Of a stretch of 64,000 nt of DNA, positions 15,735 through 25,359 are shown in pieces (the stretch's first letter is position 1; each line of letters opens with the position of its first letter). The translations under genes were made by a program, and so were the position numbers. The notes under the pieces are model-generated. The model was not told where the DNA came from. It searched no databases and saw only the letters and a program-made list of their open reading frames with translations. Source of the DNA: an uncultured Collinsella sp. (GTDB lineage Bacteria; Actinomycetota; Coriobacteriia; Coriobacteriales; Coriobacteriaceae); NCBI GenBank assembly GCA_900541885.1, contig UQKW01000010.1, positions 1 through 64,000 of the forward strand, read 5' to 3'.

Positions 15735-16049
15735 ATGGCCGCAAAGGCTAAAGGCAAGCTGCTGGATGCGTGCCGCGCCGCGCTTCGCATCCCGGCTTTC
15801 GTAACCGACTACGACGAAGAGATTTCAGACGTTATCGAAGCCGCCCGCGCCGAGCTGGTTGCGGGTGGCGTAGCGGATGCCAAGGCGCACGACGATTCGG
15901 ACGGGCGCGTTCGACTTGCGATAAAGGTTTACGTCAAGGCCAACTTCGGCATGGACAACCCAGACGCCGAGCGCTTCATGAAGGCGTTCGAAACCATGCT
16001 TACGAGCATGAGCGGTGATTCGGCGTACAACGGCGGTGATGCCGCATGA
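15735..16049 (+). CDS. Head-tail connector, gp6-like
   Basis: 104 residues, helical: LLDACRAALRIP, DEEISDVIEAARAEL and VRLAIKVYVKANFGM. This helical pattern and position after the capsid gene fit the HK97 gp6 adaptor, which binds the portal. Confidence 0.75.
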   Translation: MAAKAKGKLLDACRAALRIPAFVTDYDEEISDVIEAARAELVAGGVADAKAHDDSDGRVRLAIKVYVKANFGMDNPDAERFMKAFETMLTSMSGDSAYNGGDAA

Positions 16050-16354
16050 GCGGGTGGGCTGGCGTTTGCACGCTTGTCGCTACCGTCTCAGAGCGCGATG
16101 ATCTGGGCGTATCGCACAAAAAGGAGCGTCGCCGCCGTGTTCCCTGCAACGTGTACGGCATCAGCCAGGCGGCGTACTACGCCGCCGCTCAGGCAGGAGT
16201 GAAGCCGCAGGCCGTTATCACTGTTCGCGCGTGCGCATACAGCGGTGAAAGGCTTTGTGAGTTCGGCGGCATCCGCTACGCCGTCGATTCGGCGGTTGTG
16301 GCGAACGTCGACAATGTGCGGCTTACGCTGGTCGAGAAAGTAGGCAACCGGTGA
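16046..16354 (+). CDS. Head-closure / head-tail joining protein
   Basis: 102 residues, beta-rich, with FGGIRYAVDSAVVANVDNVRLTLVEKV at the end, as in SPP1 gp16/HK97 gp7-like closure proteins. It has 4-bp overlaps with both neighbours. Assigned by fold pattern and position. Confidence 0.65.
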   Translation: MSGWAGVCTLVATVSERDDLGVSHKKERRRRVPCNVYGISQAAYYAAAQAGVKPQAVITVRACAYSGERLCEFGGIRYAVDSAVVANVDNVRLTLVEKVGNR

Positions 16355-16731
16355 GCGGGATAAAGATTGACCAGCTTGAATCGATTATCGTCAACAGCAT
16401 CGAAGAGGTCATCGAGGACAACGAAGAAGTCTTGCAGGGAAATGTCAAGGCGGCTGGCAACAAGGCGGTTCGCCTTCTGAAAGAGCGAAGCCGGAAGAAG
16501 AAGCGGCACGGCGGAAGCTACGCAAAGGGATGGTCTGCTGACGTTAAGAGCGAAGCGACCGGTACGACCTGTGTTGTCCACAACAGGCAGTATCAGCTTA
16601 CACATCTGCTCGAGAACGGCCACGTCATCAAAAACCAGCACGGCAGCTATCCCGGCAGGGTAGAAGGCGATCACGTCATCGAGGGCGTTTACAAGGAAGT
16701 TGCCGCCGAATTCTCCAAGGGGGCGCAATGA
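16351..16731 (+). CDS. HK97 gp10-like tail-joining protein
   Basis: 126 residues with a GTG start. It has the gp10 pattern: helical N-terminus, RSRKKKRHGGSYAKGW, VVHNRQYQLTHLLENGH, then a GxHVI repeat. Member of the minor tail/neck family. Confidence 0.8.
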   Translation: MSGIKIDQLESIIVNSIEEVIEDNEEVLQGNVKAAGNKAVRLLKERSRKKKRHGGSYAKGWSADVKSEATGTTCVVHNRQYQLTHLLENGHVIKNQHGSYPGRVEGDHVIEGVYKEVAAEFSKGAQ

Positions 16732-17057
16732 ACAGCCTTAAAGACCTGGCGGAGCTTCTTGATGCGTTCGGCCTGCCGTGGGCGAACGGAGGTTTCCGCG
16801 ACGATGACGAGTCGCTCGCGCCGCCGTATATCGACATTGAAGCAGGTTACGGTGAAGCCCTGAGCGCGGACAACACTGGATGGTGCCGCTGGATGCCCTA
16901 CGATGTGGCGCTTTACGTTCGAGAGCGCGATTACGAGCTTGAGAAGCGATTCGAAGCGGCACTCGATGCCGCAGATTTCAATTATGTGAAAACGGTCACG
17001 TCGCTCGATGGTGACGAGCTTATCGAGACGGCCTATGAGGTTGGCGTGACCGAGTAA
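16728..17057 (+). CDS. Tail completion / terminator protein
   Basis: 109 residues between gp10 and the major tail protein. Alpha/beta with a central strand pattern (MPYDVALYVRERDYELEKRFEAAL) like tail terminator proteins. Assigned mainly by position. Confidence 0.65.
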   Translation: MNSLKDLAELLDAFGLPWANGGFRDDDESLAPPYIDIEAGYGEALSADNTGWCRWMPYDVALYVRERDYELEKRFEAALDAADFNYVKTVTSLDGDELIETAYEVGVTE

Positions 17058-17071
17058 AGAAAGGAGCCGAC

Positions 17072-17668
17072 ATGGCGCGAAATGGGTTCTTCGGCGTTAA
17101 GAACGCGCATATAGCGCGTCTTACCAACGAGGAGACGTTTACGTACGAGAAGCCTATCCACATCCCAGGCACGGTCGAGATCAAGATTGAGCCGTCCATT
17201 GAGCAGTCGACGAGCCACGGCGATAACGAGACGTGGCTGGACAAGTACCAGGATAACGGCGGCTCTATCACGTGGTCGCTCTACGACATCGAGAGCACGC
17301 CAGAGCTGCGTGCGCTTCTGGCCGACATTATCGGCTTCGACATCGACGAGAAAGGACGCTTGCTGGCAACTTCCGGCAAGACACCTAAGCCGTTCGCATT
17401 CATGTGCGAGCAGCCCGGACACGTCGTTGGAAAGCGCCGTTGCATCTACAAGTGCACGAGCAAGCCCGCATCCGTCGATGCAAAGACACTTGAGGACAAG
17501 CCCGACATCACGCAGCTTGATTACGATCTTACGTTCCGTCCCGTCAAGCTGCCGAGCGGCTGGCGCGGCAGCTACATCGACACATATGGCGATATTGACG
17601 GTTACGACAAATTCTTCGAAGAGGTAGATACTGCCGTCACGCCCAAGATTGGTAGTGTGAGCGCGTAA
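17072..17668 (+). CDS. Major tail protein (phi13-type)
   Basis: 198 residues. It starts ARNGFFGVKNAHIARLTNEE and contains beta-rich repeats with FAFMCEQPGHVVGKRR and DITQLDYDLTFRPV, typical of phi13-family tail tube proteins. AAAGGAG precedes the ATG. It forms the tail tube around the tape measure. Confidence 0.85.
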   Translation: MARNGFFGVKNAHIARLTNEETFTYEKPIHIPGTVEIKIEPSIEQSTSHGDNETWLDKYQDNGGSITWSLYDIESTPELRALLADIIGFDIDEKGRLLATSGKTPKPFAFMCEQPGHVVGKRRCIYKCTSKPASVDAKTLEDKPDITQLDYDLTFRPVKLPSGWRGSYIDTYGDIDGYDKFFEEVDTAVTPKIGSVSA

Positions 17669-18114
17669 TGAACGGCGGAATCATCGAGGTTGGCGGCGTT
17701 AAGTACCCGGTCGCTTGCAATGCCTTCACTCCAATTGCCTATTCACGTGAGTTCTTCGTTGAGCGCAAGGACGGCTCGCGCCGTCCGAAGGACATCAACG
17801 AAGCCATCTCCGTTGTTCTCGATGTCTCGGCGGCGTCGAACATTCCGCCTATCGTGCCACTGCTTGAGATTTTCTACGCCTGCGCGAAGACATACAACGC
17901 CACTGCGAAGGAGAAAACAGACCTCGGTAAGTCCTTTGAGGATTGGGTTTGCGGCTTCCCGCAGACGGAATTCGACCTTGAGCGCAAAGGCGGTTGGGCA
18001 TCTGACGTGATGCAGATCATCAAGGACAACTTTTTTCCGAACGCAAAAGCGGACGTGGAAGCCGCGCCCGCCGAAGCACCAGATGCCGCCGCTGCCGAGG
18101 GAACTGGAGAGTAG
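17668..18114 (+). CDS. Tail assembly chaperone, upstream part
   Basis: 148 residues between the major tail and tape-measure genes, where siphoviruses encode the G/GT chaperones. The ATG overlaps the previous stop. Near the end two Phe codons form TTTTTT (18031-18036). A shift there (-2 or +1) would join the downstream frame. Confidence 0.8.
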   Translation: MNGGIIEVGGVKYPVACNAFTPIAYSREFFVERKDGSRRPKDINEAISVVLDVSAASNIPPIVPLLEIFYACAKTYNATAKEKTDLGKSFEDWVCGFPQTEFDLERKGGWASDVMQIIKDNFFPNAKADVEAAPAEAPDAAAAEGTGE

Positions 18115-18301
18115 CTGCGACGCGCTCTACATCTACTCTTGCCAGCAGGCGGGATTGAGCGTCCAAGACCTGCACGACCTGTCTTATGTGCAGGTGCAAA
18201 ACCTTATCGACGTGTACAGCTTCGTCAACGACGCTGTGGCATACGCCGAGGATGACGAACACGCGCGGCAGGGCGAAGCGGCCTTCTGGGCTGGCATGTG
18301 A
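18083..18301 (+). CDS. Tail assembly chaperone, downstream part (possible frameshift product)
   Basis: 72 residues from ATG 18083, in the +1 frame relative to the preceding gene. This frame is open from 18011, so it could be made as an extension of the upstream chaperone by slippage at T6 (18031-18036). SSCDALYIYSCQQAGLSVQDLHDLSYVQ is typical of the second chaperone. Independent initiation at 18083 cannot be excluded. Confidence 0.65.
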   Translation: MPPLPRELESSCDALYIYSCQQAGLSVQDLHDLSYVQVQNLIDVYSFVNDAVAYAEDDEHARQGEAAFWAGM

Positions 18302-18382
18302 GCGTAAAGCGTCAGCGCACCTATTCGGTGCGCTGTTCTGTGCGCTCATTTCTTTCATTGACAACTGAAAAGAGGTGAAACC

Positions 18383-20989
18383 GTGGCTGTCACGTACAAA
18401 GGTCTGACTATCAAGTTCGGCGGAGATACGACCGAGTTGCAGGGCGCGTTGAAGAGCGTGCAGAGCACGGCGAAGGATACGCAGGGCGCGTTGAAGGACA
18501 TCAATCGCGCCCTGAAATTCGACCCCGGCAATACGGATTTGCTCGTTGAGAAGGAAAAGCTTCTGAACCGAGCGTACGGCGAGACGAAAGCGAAACTCGA
18601 TGCCTACAAGGCCGCGCTTGCGACGCTCGACGAGAAGAAGCGAAGCGGTGCGACGCTCACTGAGCGCGAGGAAGCGCAGTACTCGAGCCTTAAGGCTCAG
18701 ATTGCCATTTGCGAAAATCAGCTTGAGAGCTATTCCGACGATCTTAAAAGCGTCAGTCGCGAAGCCCAGGCATCGAAGAGCAGTCTTTACCAGTTCGGTC
18801 AGACAATTCAGGACAACAGCGATAAGCTGGAAAAGGCCGGCAAGGGTCTAGAGACTGCCGGAAAGACGATAACCGGTGCCGTCACCGGCACCGCTACCGC
18901 GCTTGTCGGGCTTGCCAGTAGCCAGGAAGAGCAGATCGAGCAGACGCATCAGCTGGACGCTGCCTGGAAGGATGCGGGCGGCACGTCCGAGCAGGCGCGA
19001 AGCTCCTATACCCTGTTTTATAAGCTACTTGGCGAAGAGGACACCGCGACCGAAGCCGCACAGAACCTGTCACGCTTGACCACTAACCAGCAGGAACTGG
19101 ACAAGTGGAGCAACATCGCCGCAGGCTCGTTCTCCAAGTTCGGCGATGCATTGCCGCTCGAAAACCTCGTGGAAGCATCGCAGGAGACGGCGCACACCGG
19201 CACCGTCACCGGCGGTCTTGCCGATGCCCTCAACTGGGCAACGGCAAGCAATGAGCAGTGGAGCGCAGCACTCTCCGGCAACCATGCGGCACAGCAGGCT
19301 TTCAACGACCAGATCGCTCAGGGTTCTACCAAAGAGGACGCGTTCAATGCGGCGCTTGCCGCCTGCGGTGACGAACAAGAACGCTCCTCGCTTATCACGC
19401 AGACACTCGATGGCCTTTACGGCAACATCGGCGAGACGTATCAAGAGACTAATAAGACGATGCTCGACACGCGTGAGGCGCAGGCCGAGCTAAACCAGAA
19501 GATGACCGAAGCCGGCGAAGCGGCCATGCCCTTCAAGGAAAAGGCGCTCGAGCTTGGAACGACCCTGCTTGAGAAGGTAACGCCGGCGCTCGAGGGCGTT
19601 AGCGACTGGTACAAGTCCCTAACGCCAGAGCAGCAGGACATGGCAACAAACGTCGTTTTGGGGACGGTCGCGTTCGGCGGGCTCACAACGGGCATCGGCA
19701 AAACGCTCCAAAAGGGCATCGAGATCGGCCAAACGTTCAAGGACGTTGCCGGCGGCTTCGCTTCCCTCGCAGGCAAGTTCGGCGAGGGCGGCGGCGCTAT
19801 AAGCACGGCTGCAACAGGCTTCGGCGGCATCGCCGAGAAAGCGGGCGGCTTGGCATCGACCCTTGGCGGCAAGCTCTCTACAGGGTGGACATCGTTTACC
19901 GGATTGATCGCCGCAAACCCAATCTTGCTTGGCGTGGCTGCGGTTGCCGCTGCCGTCGCTGGCCTTACGTGGTTCTTCACACAAACCGAGACTGGTAAAC
20001 AGCTCTGGTCTGACTTCACTGGCTGGATTTCAGAGAAATGGCAGGGCGTGCAGGATTTTTTCGCAGGCGTGCCGGAATTCTGGTCTGGGATTTGGGACGG
20101 GATAACCGGAAAGGCCGAAGAGGTCAAGAACGGCCTTTCGGAAAAGTTCGAAGGCATAAGGCAAGGCGCGTCCGATGCTTGGGAGGTCTTGAAGGCCAAT
20201 GCGTCCGATGCTTGGGAGAATCTGAAATCCAACGCGTCTGAAAAATTCGGCGCTATCAGGGATTCAATCCAAACAGACATGAACACCGGTCAGATTGTCG
20301 GTTCTTCGGCTTCAAATGCCCTGAAAGCCGCCCTGAACGGTGATTGGGACGCGGCGAAGTCGCAGGCCGGTATCGCTTTCCAGGCTATTCAAAGCAACAT
20401 CCAGACGAAGATGAACAATGCGAAGGATAACGCGATAAACGCTGGCAACGCCATCGGCGAAAAGCTGGGGTTCCCGGGTCTTGGAAGCAAGGTCGCTGGC
20501 GTTTTCTCGAACATCAAGAGCAGCATCACTTCGCCGATCAACGATGCCTGGAACTTTGTCAGCGGCATCCCCGGCAAGATTCAGGGTGCGTTCAGCGGGA
20601 TTCACATCAGCCTGCCGCATATCAACATGCCGCATTTCAGTGTCAGCTGGCGTGACATCGGCGGCGTTGTGAAGCTGCCGTCCATCAGCGTCAACTGGTA
20701 TGCAAAGGGCGCATCCTTCGACAAACCTTCGATCATCGGCGTTGGCGAAGCTGGACTGGAGCACGTCGCGCCCGATGCCAAGCTGCGCACAAGCGTCAGA
20801 GAGAGCGTCGAAGCGGGTATTTCTCGCGTGCTCGACCGCCTAAGCAGCGGCTTCGGTGGCGGAGTCCAGGTGAGTGTGACCGTCAATGCCACCGTTGCAA
20901 ACAGCATGGACGCGTACACGACCGGTCAGCAGATCGGCGCTGGTATTGCCAGCAGGTTAAAGCAGAAGGGAGTGCCCGTTGGAGCTTAA
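18383..20989 (+). CDS. Tail tape measure protein
   Basis: 868 residues with a GTG start (AAGAGGTG upstream). An N-terminal amphipathic region (LTIKFGGDTTELQGALKSVQSTAKDTQ) and coiled coils to about 180 precede a hydrophobic Gly/Ala core (TITGAVTGTATALVGLAS; LGVAAVAAAVAGLTWFF at about 513-530). A C-terminal GVGEAGLEHVAPDAKLR follows. Repeated SDAWE(V/N)LK motifs occur near 595-615. Its length sets tail length. Confidence 0.93.
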   Translation: MAVTYKGLTIKFGGDTTELQGALKSVQSTAKDTQGALKDINRALKFDPGNTDLLVEKEKLLNRAYGETKAKLDAYKAALATLDEKKRSGATLTEREEAQYSSLKAQIAICENQLESYSDDLKSVSREAQASKSSLYQFGQTIQDNSDKLEKAGKGLETAGKTITGAVTGTATALVGLASSQEEQIEQTHQLDAAWKDAGGTSEQARSSYTLFYKLLGEEDTATEAAQNLSRLTTNQQELDKWSNIAAGSFSKFGDALPLENLVEASQETAHTGTVTGGLADALNWATASNEQWSAALSGNHAAQQAFNDQIAQGSTKEDAFNAALAACGDEQERSSLITQTLDGLYGNIGETYQETNKTMLDTREAQAELNQKMTEAGEAAMPFKEKALELGTTLLEKVTPALEGVSDWYKSLTPEQQDMATNVVLGTVAFGGLTTGIGKTLQKGIEIGQTFKDVAGGFASLAGKFGEGGGAISTAATGFGGIAEKAGGLASTLGGKLSTGWTSFTGLIAANPILLGVAAVAAAVAGLTWFFTQTETGKQLWSDFTGWISEKWQGVQDFFAGVPEFWSGIWDGITGKAEEVKNGLSEKFEGIRQGASDAWEVLKANASDAWENLKSNASEKFGAIRDSIQTDMNTGQIVGSSASNALKAALNGDWDAAKSQAGIAFQAIQSNIQTKMNNAKDNAINAGNAIGEKLGFPGLGSKVAGVFSNIKSSITSPINDAWNFVSGIPGKIQGAFSGIHISLPHINMPHFSVSWRDIGGVVKLPSISVNWYAKGASFDKPSIIGVGEAGLEHVAPDAKLRTSVRESVEAGISRVLDRLSSGFGGGVQVSVTVNATVANSMDAYTTGQQIGAGIASRLKQKGVPVGA

Positions 20990-21713
20990 GCGTAAGCGAA
21001 ACCAAAGCGACAGCATCGTCTTCAACGGGCACGACCTGTCGAAGCTCGTCTACTGTAAGGTGCGCCGCCCTATCATGGCGGACGTTTCGGCGAGCTTCGA
21101 GGATGCGCCCGGGCGGCACGGCGAATACTTCAAGAACGTCCGCCGCGCCGGTTACGATTTGCAGATTGACATGTGGATTCGCACCGAGCACCGGCGCGAG
21201 GTCGCAAAGGCGCGGCATAAGCTGGCGGCGCTGCTCTGGTCTGACGAGCCAGCGCCACTTTATTTGCCCGATGACCCTACGCGTTATTTGATGGCGATCG
21301 TTAGCGGCGCAACCGACCTTGACGAGATTACCGACGATTGCCCGCAGACAACCGTTACGTTCCACATTGGCGACCCCGACTATTACGGTCAGCATCGTCG
21401 TATGGATATGAGCGGCGCAGCATCGTTCGCCGTCGGCGGCACGCTGCCAGCCGCTCTTACCGTGACAGCTAGGCCCGGAGCTTGCAGCTCTTGGCGCATC
21501 ACCAACACCGATACCGCCGAGTTCGTCGAGGTGGTGCAGCCGTTGACGGCTTCGAGTGTCGTTCGTATGGACTTCGACAAAGAGCATGTAACTGTTAACG
21601 GCTCAATCGCTCAGCTCAACATCATGAGTGACTTTTTCAGCATCCAAGACCGTGCGCACGTCAAGATCTCTAGCGGCTCCGCGACGCTGGAATGGGAGGA
21701 GAGATGGCTTTAA
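20979..21713 (+). CDS. Distal tail protein (Dit-like)
   Basis: 244 residues with a TTG start and RBS AAGGGAG. It begins DSIVFNGHDLSKLVYCKVRRP and contains the siphovirus tail-component pattern (HGEYFKNVRRAGYDLQIDMWI, YLPDDPTRYLMAIVSG). It forms the hub linking tail tube and tip. Confidence 0.82.
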   Translation: MELKRKRNQSDSIVFNGHDLSKLVYCKVRRPIMADVSASFEDAPGRHGEYFKNVRRAGYDLQIDMWIRTEHRREVAKARHKLAALLWSDEPAPLYLPDDPTRYLMAIVSGATDLDEITDDCPQTTVTFHIGDPDYYGQHRRMDMSGAASFAVGGTLPAALTVTARPGACSSWRITNTDTAEFVEVVQPLTASSVVRMDFDKEHVTVNGSIAQLNIMSDFFSIQDRAHVKISSGSATLEWEERWL

Positions 21714-24700
21714 CAAAGAAGGTCAACTTCACCCGTTTCAGCCGTTTCGGCGTGAATCTCGGACGGCTCACCTACACCGCAGCGACCCATGAGGACGCAA
21801 CGGACGGCACCGACGAGCTTAAGATCAGGTGCGACGAGGATTTAGGCAAGGGGGAACGCCTTGTTTGGATTGACCGCCAAGGCGTCGTACATGAGCACAT
21901 CGTCGACGAAATCGAGCGGCTGCACGATGACAACGGCAAGCCGTATACCAGCATAACGTGCATCAACTCCATCAATGAGACGTGGGATGACTATATCGAG
22001 GACAAGCGACCGTCCGGCAGCGTAGCCGTGGCGCTCACGTCAATACTCGCGGGCACCCGTTGGGAAGTCGGCAACTGCGACCAGCCCGGCAGTGCTTCGC
22101 ACACCTTCTATCACGTAAGCGTCCGCGAGGGCTTGAGCGCCCTGCTCAAAACATGGGGCGGTGAGCTTGAAACCGTTATCGTGACGGACGGAGTGCAGGT
22201 CACGCATCGATATGTGCGCGTGGTGGCTACGCGAGGCAACCAGCAAAGCCCAAAGCGCTTCACGTGGACGAAAGACCTGATCAGCATCAAGCGCAAGACG
22301 GGCAGCGCCAACCCCAAGACGCGAGTTTACGGTTACGGCAAGGGCGTTGAGACGGATGGCGGCGGCTATGGCCGACGATTGACTTTCGGCGATCTAAACA
22401 ATGGTAAGGATTACGTTGAAGATGCCGCCGCGACCGAGGTTTGGGGGCATCCCGACGGCAACGGCGGTATCGCGCCCGCCGTAGACATCTACGTTAACGA
22501 GCAATGCGAGGACGCAGCGCAGCTTCTTGCCGAGACGAACGATTACCTCTCGCAAGCCAAAACGCCGACCGTCTCTTATGAAGCAAGCGTGATTGACCTA
22601 TTTGCTTTCGGTCGAGATTGGGAAGGCGTTGCTGTCGGCGATTGCGTGGCGATCATCGACAAGGGCTTCTCCGCTGCGGGAATCAGGCTCAAGGGGCGCG
22701 TCTCGAAGCTGACCCGCGACTTGGTGACCGGCGATGCCAAGGTGACGTTCGGCAACCTAACCGATAATCTGGCTGACATCTTCCAGTCGGTGGCGCAGCA
22801 GCTCAAGAGCGGCAGCAACCAGCGGGCTAACTACGATGCGGCGGCTGGTACGTCCGTCTCGTGGCTCAACCAGCTCATGTCTGCGCTCAACAAGGCGTTC
22901 AACGCCGTTGGCACGTACAAGGTCGAGACGTTCGAGCTTGGCGTGATCTACTCCAACGTGCCGCTGGATGCTGTAACGGGTGTCCCGCTCAAGGCAACGT
23001 CCGGCATGTGGGCGGTAAACATCAACGGCATGGGCATCCGCCTTGCCGCGTCGCTTGCAAGCGACGGACAGTGGAATTGGCGAACGTTCATCACTGGCGC
23101 TCAGGTCAGCGCCGATTGCATCAACGCCGGCACGATGCGAGCAGACCGCATCCGCGCTGGCCTGCTCACCGACGATGTTGGAAAGAATTTCTGGGATTTG
23201 ACCACCGGAGATTTTAGCTTGTCTGCCGGCGCGACCGTCGGCAGCAAGCCGATCGCCACGACAGATGCCGTAATTGCATCCGTCGATGTCGAGTACGCGC
23301 AAGGTATCTCGCGTACCGAAGCACCGAAAACCGGATGGCAGTCCGAAGCGCCCGTATGGGTCGAGGGGGAGTACATCTGGACTCGGACGAAGACTGTCAC
23401 GCAGTCCGGCGAGATTTCCTATTCGGTTCCTGCATGCATCAGCGGTGCGGACGGCAAGCAGGGCGTAACCGGTAGGGGAATCAAATCCATCGTCGAGCAG
23501 TACTACCTATCTTCAAGCGATTCTTCCCAAGTCGGCGGTAGCTGGAGCGAACAGCAGCCTGCCTGGAGCAAGGAAAAATACATCTGGACTCGCAGCAAGG
23601 TCACTTGGAGTGACGGAGCCGTAAGCTACACGACGCCTTGTCTCGCCAAGGCAATCAATGGTGCGAACCAGATGGCGGGAAACGGCATCGCATCCAGCGT
23701 CAAGCTCTATGCGCAGAACCAGAGCGATATGGTTCCGCCAATCAACGCGCAGAACCCTGAGCTTGGATGGTCTGAGACATTGCCGGAATGGAGTAACGGC
23801 TATTACGTCTGGTCTATGGAGCGCATCACGCTCGGTGACGGCTCCGTTCGCCACACGACGCCAGTGCTTGAAAGTGCCTACAACAAGGCATACCAGAGCT
23901 CATACGATTTTACCGAATCGCTGACTGGCCTTGACGGCACCGTGCAGGAACTGGCTAAAGACGGTGTGGTAACAACAGCCGAAGCGGCAGCAGTGAAGAA
24001 GGCCATGCAGGCGGTCGACAAAGAGCGCGAAGAGCTCACAAGCCAGTACAACTCGCTGAAATCCAACAAGTCGCTCAATGCGCAATTCCTCACACAAGTA
24101 CTCGCGCCTAAATACACGGCTGCATTCGGATCTACCGAAGAGGGCGGCGCCTACAGCGATTACGCCGACAAGGTAAACGCGGTGCTGGAGTGCAAGACGG
24201 CAGACGCGCTCAAGGCGGCAATGTACGAATACGACGCGTCATACGGCTCGTACTCGTCAGCAGTTAAGGTTTACGCTTCGGCGGCGCGTGCGGCTCAGCA
24301 TGCCATCGAGCAGCAAGACGCTTCTGACTACGCGAACGGCATCCTCAGCGACTACGACGAGCAGCTGACCCAGAAGAAGATCTTCGACCGCCTGACGAGC
24401 AACGGCGCGGCTCAGGGTATCTTCCTCCAGAACGGCAAGGTCTATATCAACGCGACATACATGTCTGCCGGAATCATCGCCGATGCCAAAGGCCGCAATT
24501 CCTGGAATCTCAAGACCGGCGAGCTCGTGACAAATTACATGAGCGCGAACAACATCACCGCCAAGGGCACGTTCCGCTGCGGATACGACAGCTACTACAC
24601 GCTTCTCAACAACATGGGTCAGATGTCGGGATTCCGTAAGAAATCCGGCGCGTCAAGTGCCTCGCAGGTCGGTTACATCGACTTTTCTTCGTCAATGAAA

Positions 24701-24955
24701 GATTTATCTGACAACAAGGTTCTATACGGGCTCCAGATGCAGGCCGAAGGAAGCCTTAGGATTTCCGTTCCGAAGATCTCGGTATCTAACTCAGCAAGTA
24801 CGAGCGTAACCACAACCAACGCCATTACATCCAACGTGACCATGAAGTACATCAGCCAGATACAGGACAACGGCAATGGATCAATCACCTGGTGGACATC
24901 GACAAGGAACATCGATTTCGTAAATGGAATCTGCACACTTTGCAATTTTGATTAG
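21704..24955 (+). CDS. Tail-tip protein (Tal / prophage endopeptidase-type)
   Basis: 1083 residues from ATG 21704. The N-terminal ~370 residues match the hub region of tail-associated proteins (WIDRQGVVHEHIVDEIE, VSVREGLSALLKTWGGELE). The middle has W-rich repeats (GWQSEAPVWVEGEYIWTR; SWSEQQPAWSKEKYIWTR; GWSETLPEWSNGYYVWS), a three-fold module of about 85 residues. A helical segment and beta end follow. The repeats may be carbohydrate-binding. Confidence 0.85.
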   Translation: MALTKKVNFTRFSRFGVNLGRLTYTAATHEDATDGTDELKIRCDEDLGKGERLVWIDRQGVVHEHIVDEIERLHDDNGKPYTSITCINSINETWDDYIEDKRPSGSVAVALTSILAGTRWEVGNCDQPGSASHTFYHVSVREGLSALLKTWGGELETVIVTDGVQVTHRYVRVVATRGNQQSPKRFTWTKDLISIKRKTGSANPKTRVYGYGKGVETDGGGYGRRLTFGDLNNGKDYVEDAAATEVWGHPDGNGGIAPAVDIYVNEQCEDAAQLLAETNDYLSQAKTPTVSYEASVIDLFAFGRDWEGVAVGDCVAIIDKGFSAAGIRLKGRVSKLTRDLVTGDAKVTFGNLTDNLADIFQSVAQQLKSGSNQRANYDAAAGTSVSWLNQLMSALNKAFNAVGTYKVETFELGVIYSNVPLDAVTGVPLKATSGMWAVNINGMGIRLAASLASDGQWNWRTFITGAQVSADCINAGTMRADRIRAGLLTDDVGKNFWDLTTGDFSLSAGATVGSKPIATTDAVIASVDVEYAQGISRTEAPKTGWQSEAPVWVEGEYIWTRTKTVTQSGEISYSVPACISGADGKQGVTGRGIKSIVEQYYLSSSDSSQVGGSWSEQQPAWSKEKYIWTRSKVTWSDGAVSYTTPCLAKAINGANQMAGNGIASSVKLYAQNQSDMVPPINAQNPELGWSETLPEWSNGYYVWSMERITLGDGSVRHTTPVLESAYNKAYQSSYDFTESLTGLDGTVQELAKDGVVTTAEAAAVKKAMQAVDKEREELTSQYNSLKSNKSLNAQFLTQVLAPKYTAAFGSTEEGGAYSDYADKVNAVLECKTADALKAAMYEYDASYGSYSSAVKVYASAARAAQHAIEQQDASDYANGILSDYDEQLTQKKIFDRLTSNGAAQGIFLQNGKVYINATYMSAGIIADAKGRNSWNLKTGELVTNYMSANNITAKGTFRCGYDSYYTLLNNMGQMSGFRKKSGASSASQVGYIDFSSSMKDLSDNKVLYGLQMQAEGSLRISVPKISVSNSASTSVTTTNAITSNVTMKYISQIQDNGNGSITWWTSTRNIDFVNGICTLCNFD

Positions 24956-24963
24956 GAGGTCAT

Positions 24964-25359
24964 ATGGCACAGATCACACATTACATGGTGCATGATCCGG
25001 TGGGCAACACCGAGAGCTATCTGACGGAGTTCGACGCCGAGTTCATTGCACGTGCGGCAGCGGCAAACATCGTCTTCATTGCCGTCTACGATGACGGCAC
25101 GCGTGAGGTTGTTGACAGCAAGGACGTGGTTAAGCCGAAATCCGCCGACGAGCCGTTCACGCTCGTGACTCCGGTATACGTTGATGACCGAACCGATGCC
25201 ACGGTTGCATGCTTCGATGCCCTGGCTGCAATCGTCAACCCTTCAGTCGCGGTGGCAGCAGAAGACGGTGATACCGAAGTGCAGACAGATCCGGTTCAGG
25301 CTTTCATGGCGGCGCTCGAGAAGCTGCGAGCGCTAAAGTCTGGCGGCGATGCGCAATGA
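24964..25359 (+). CDS. Tail-tip accessory protein, unknown function
   Basis: 131 residues after a strong TAGGAGG. An N-terminal alpha/beta part (FDAEFIARAAAANIVFIAVYDDGTREVV) is followed by an acidic helical C-terminus. No family is recognised. Its position links it to the baseplate. Confidence 0.55.
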   Translation: MAQITHYMVHDPVGNTESYLTEFDAEFIARAAAANIVFIAVYDDGTREVVDSKDVVKPKSADEPFTLVTPVYVDDRTDATVACFDALAAIVNPSVAVAAEDGDTEVQTDPVQAFMAALEKLRALKSGGDAQ

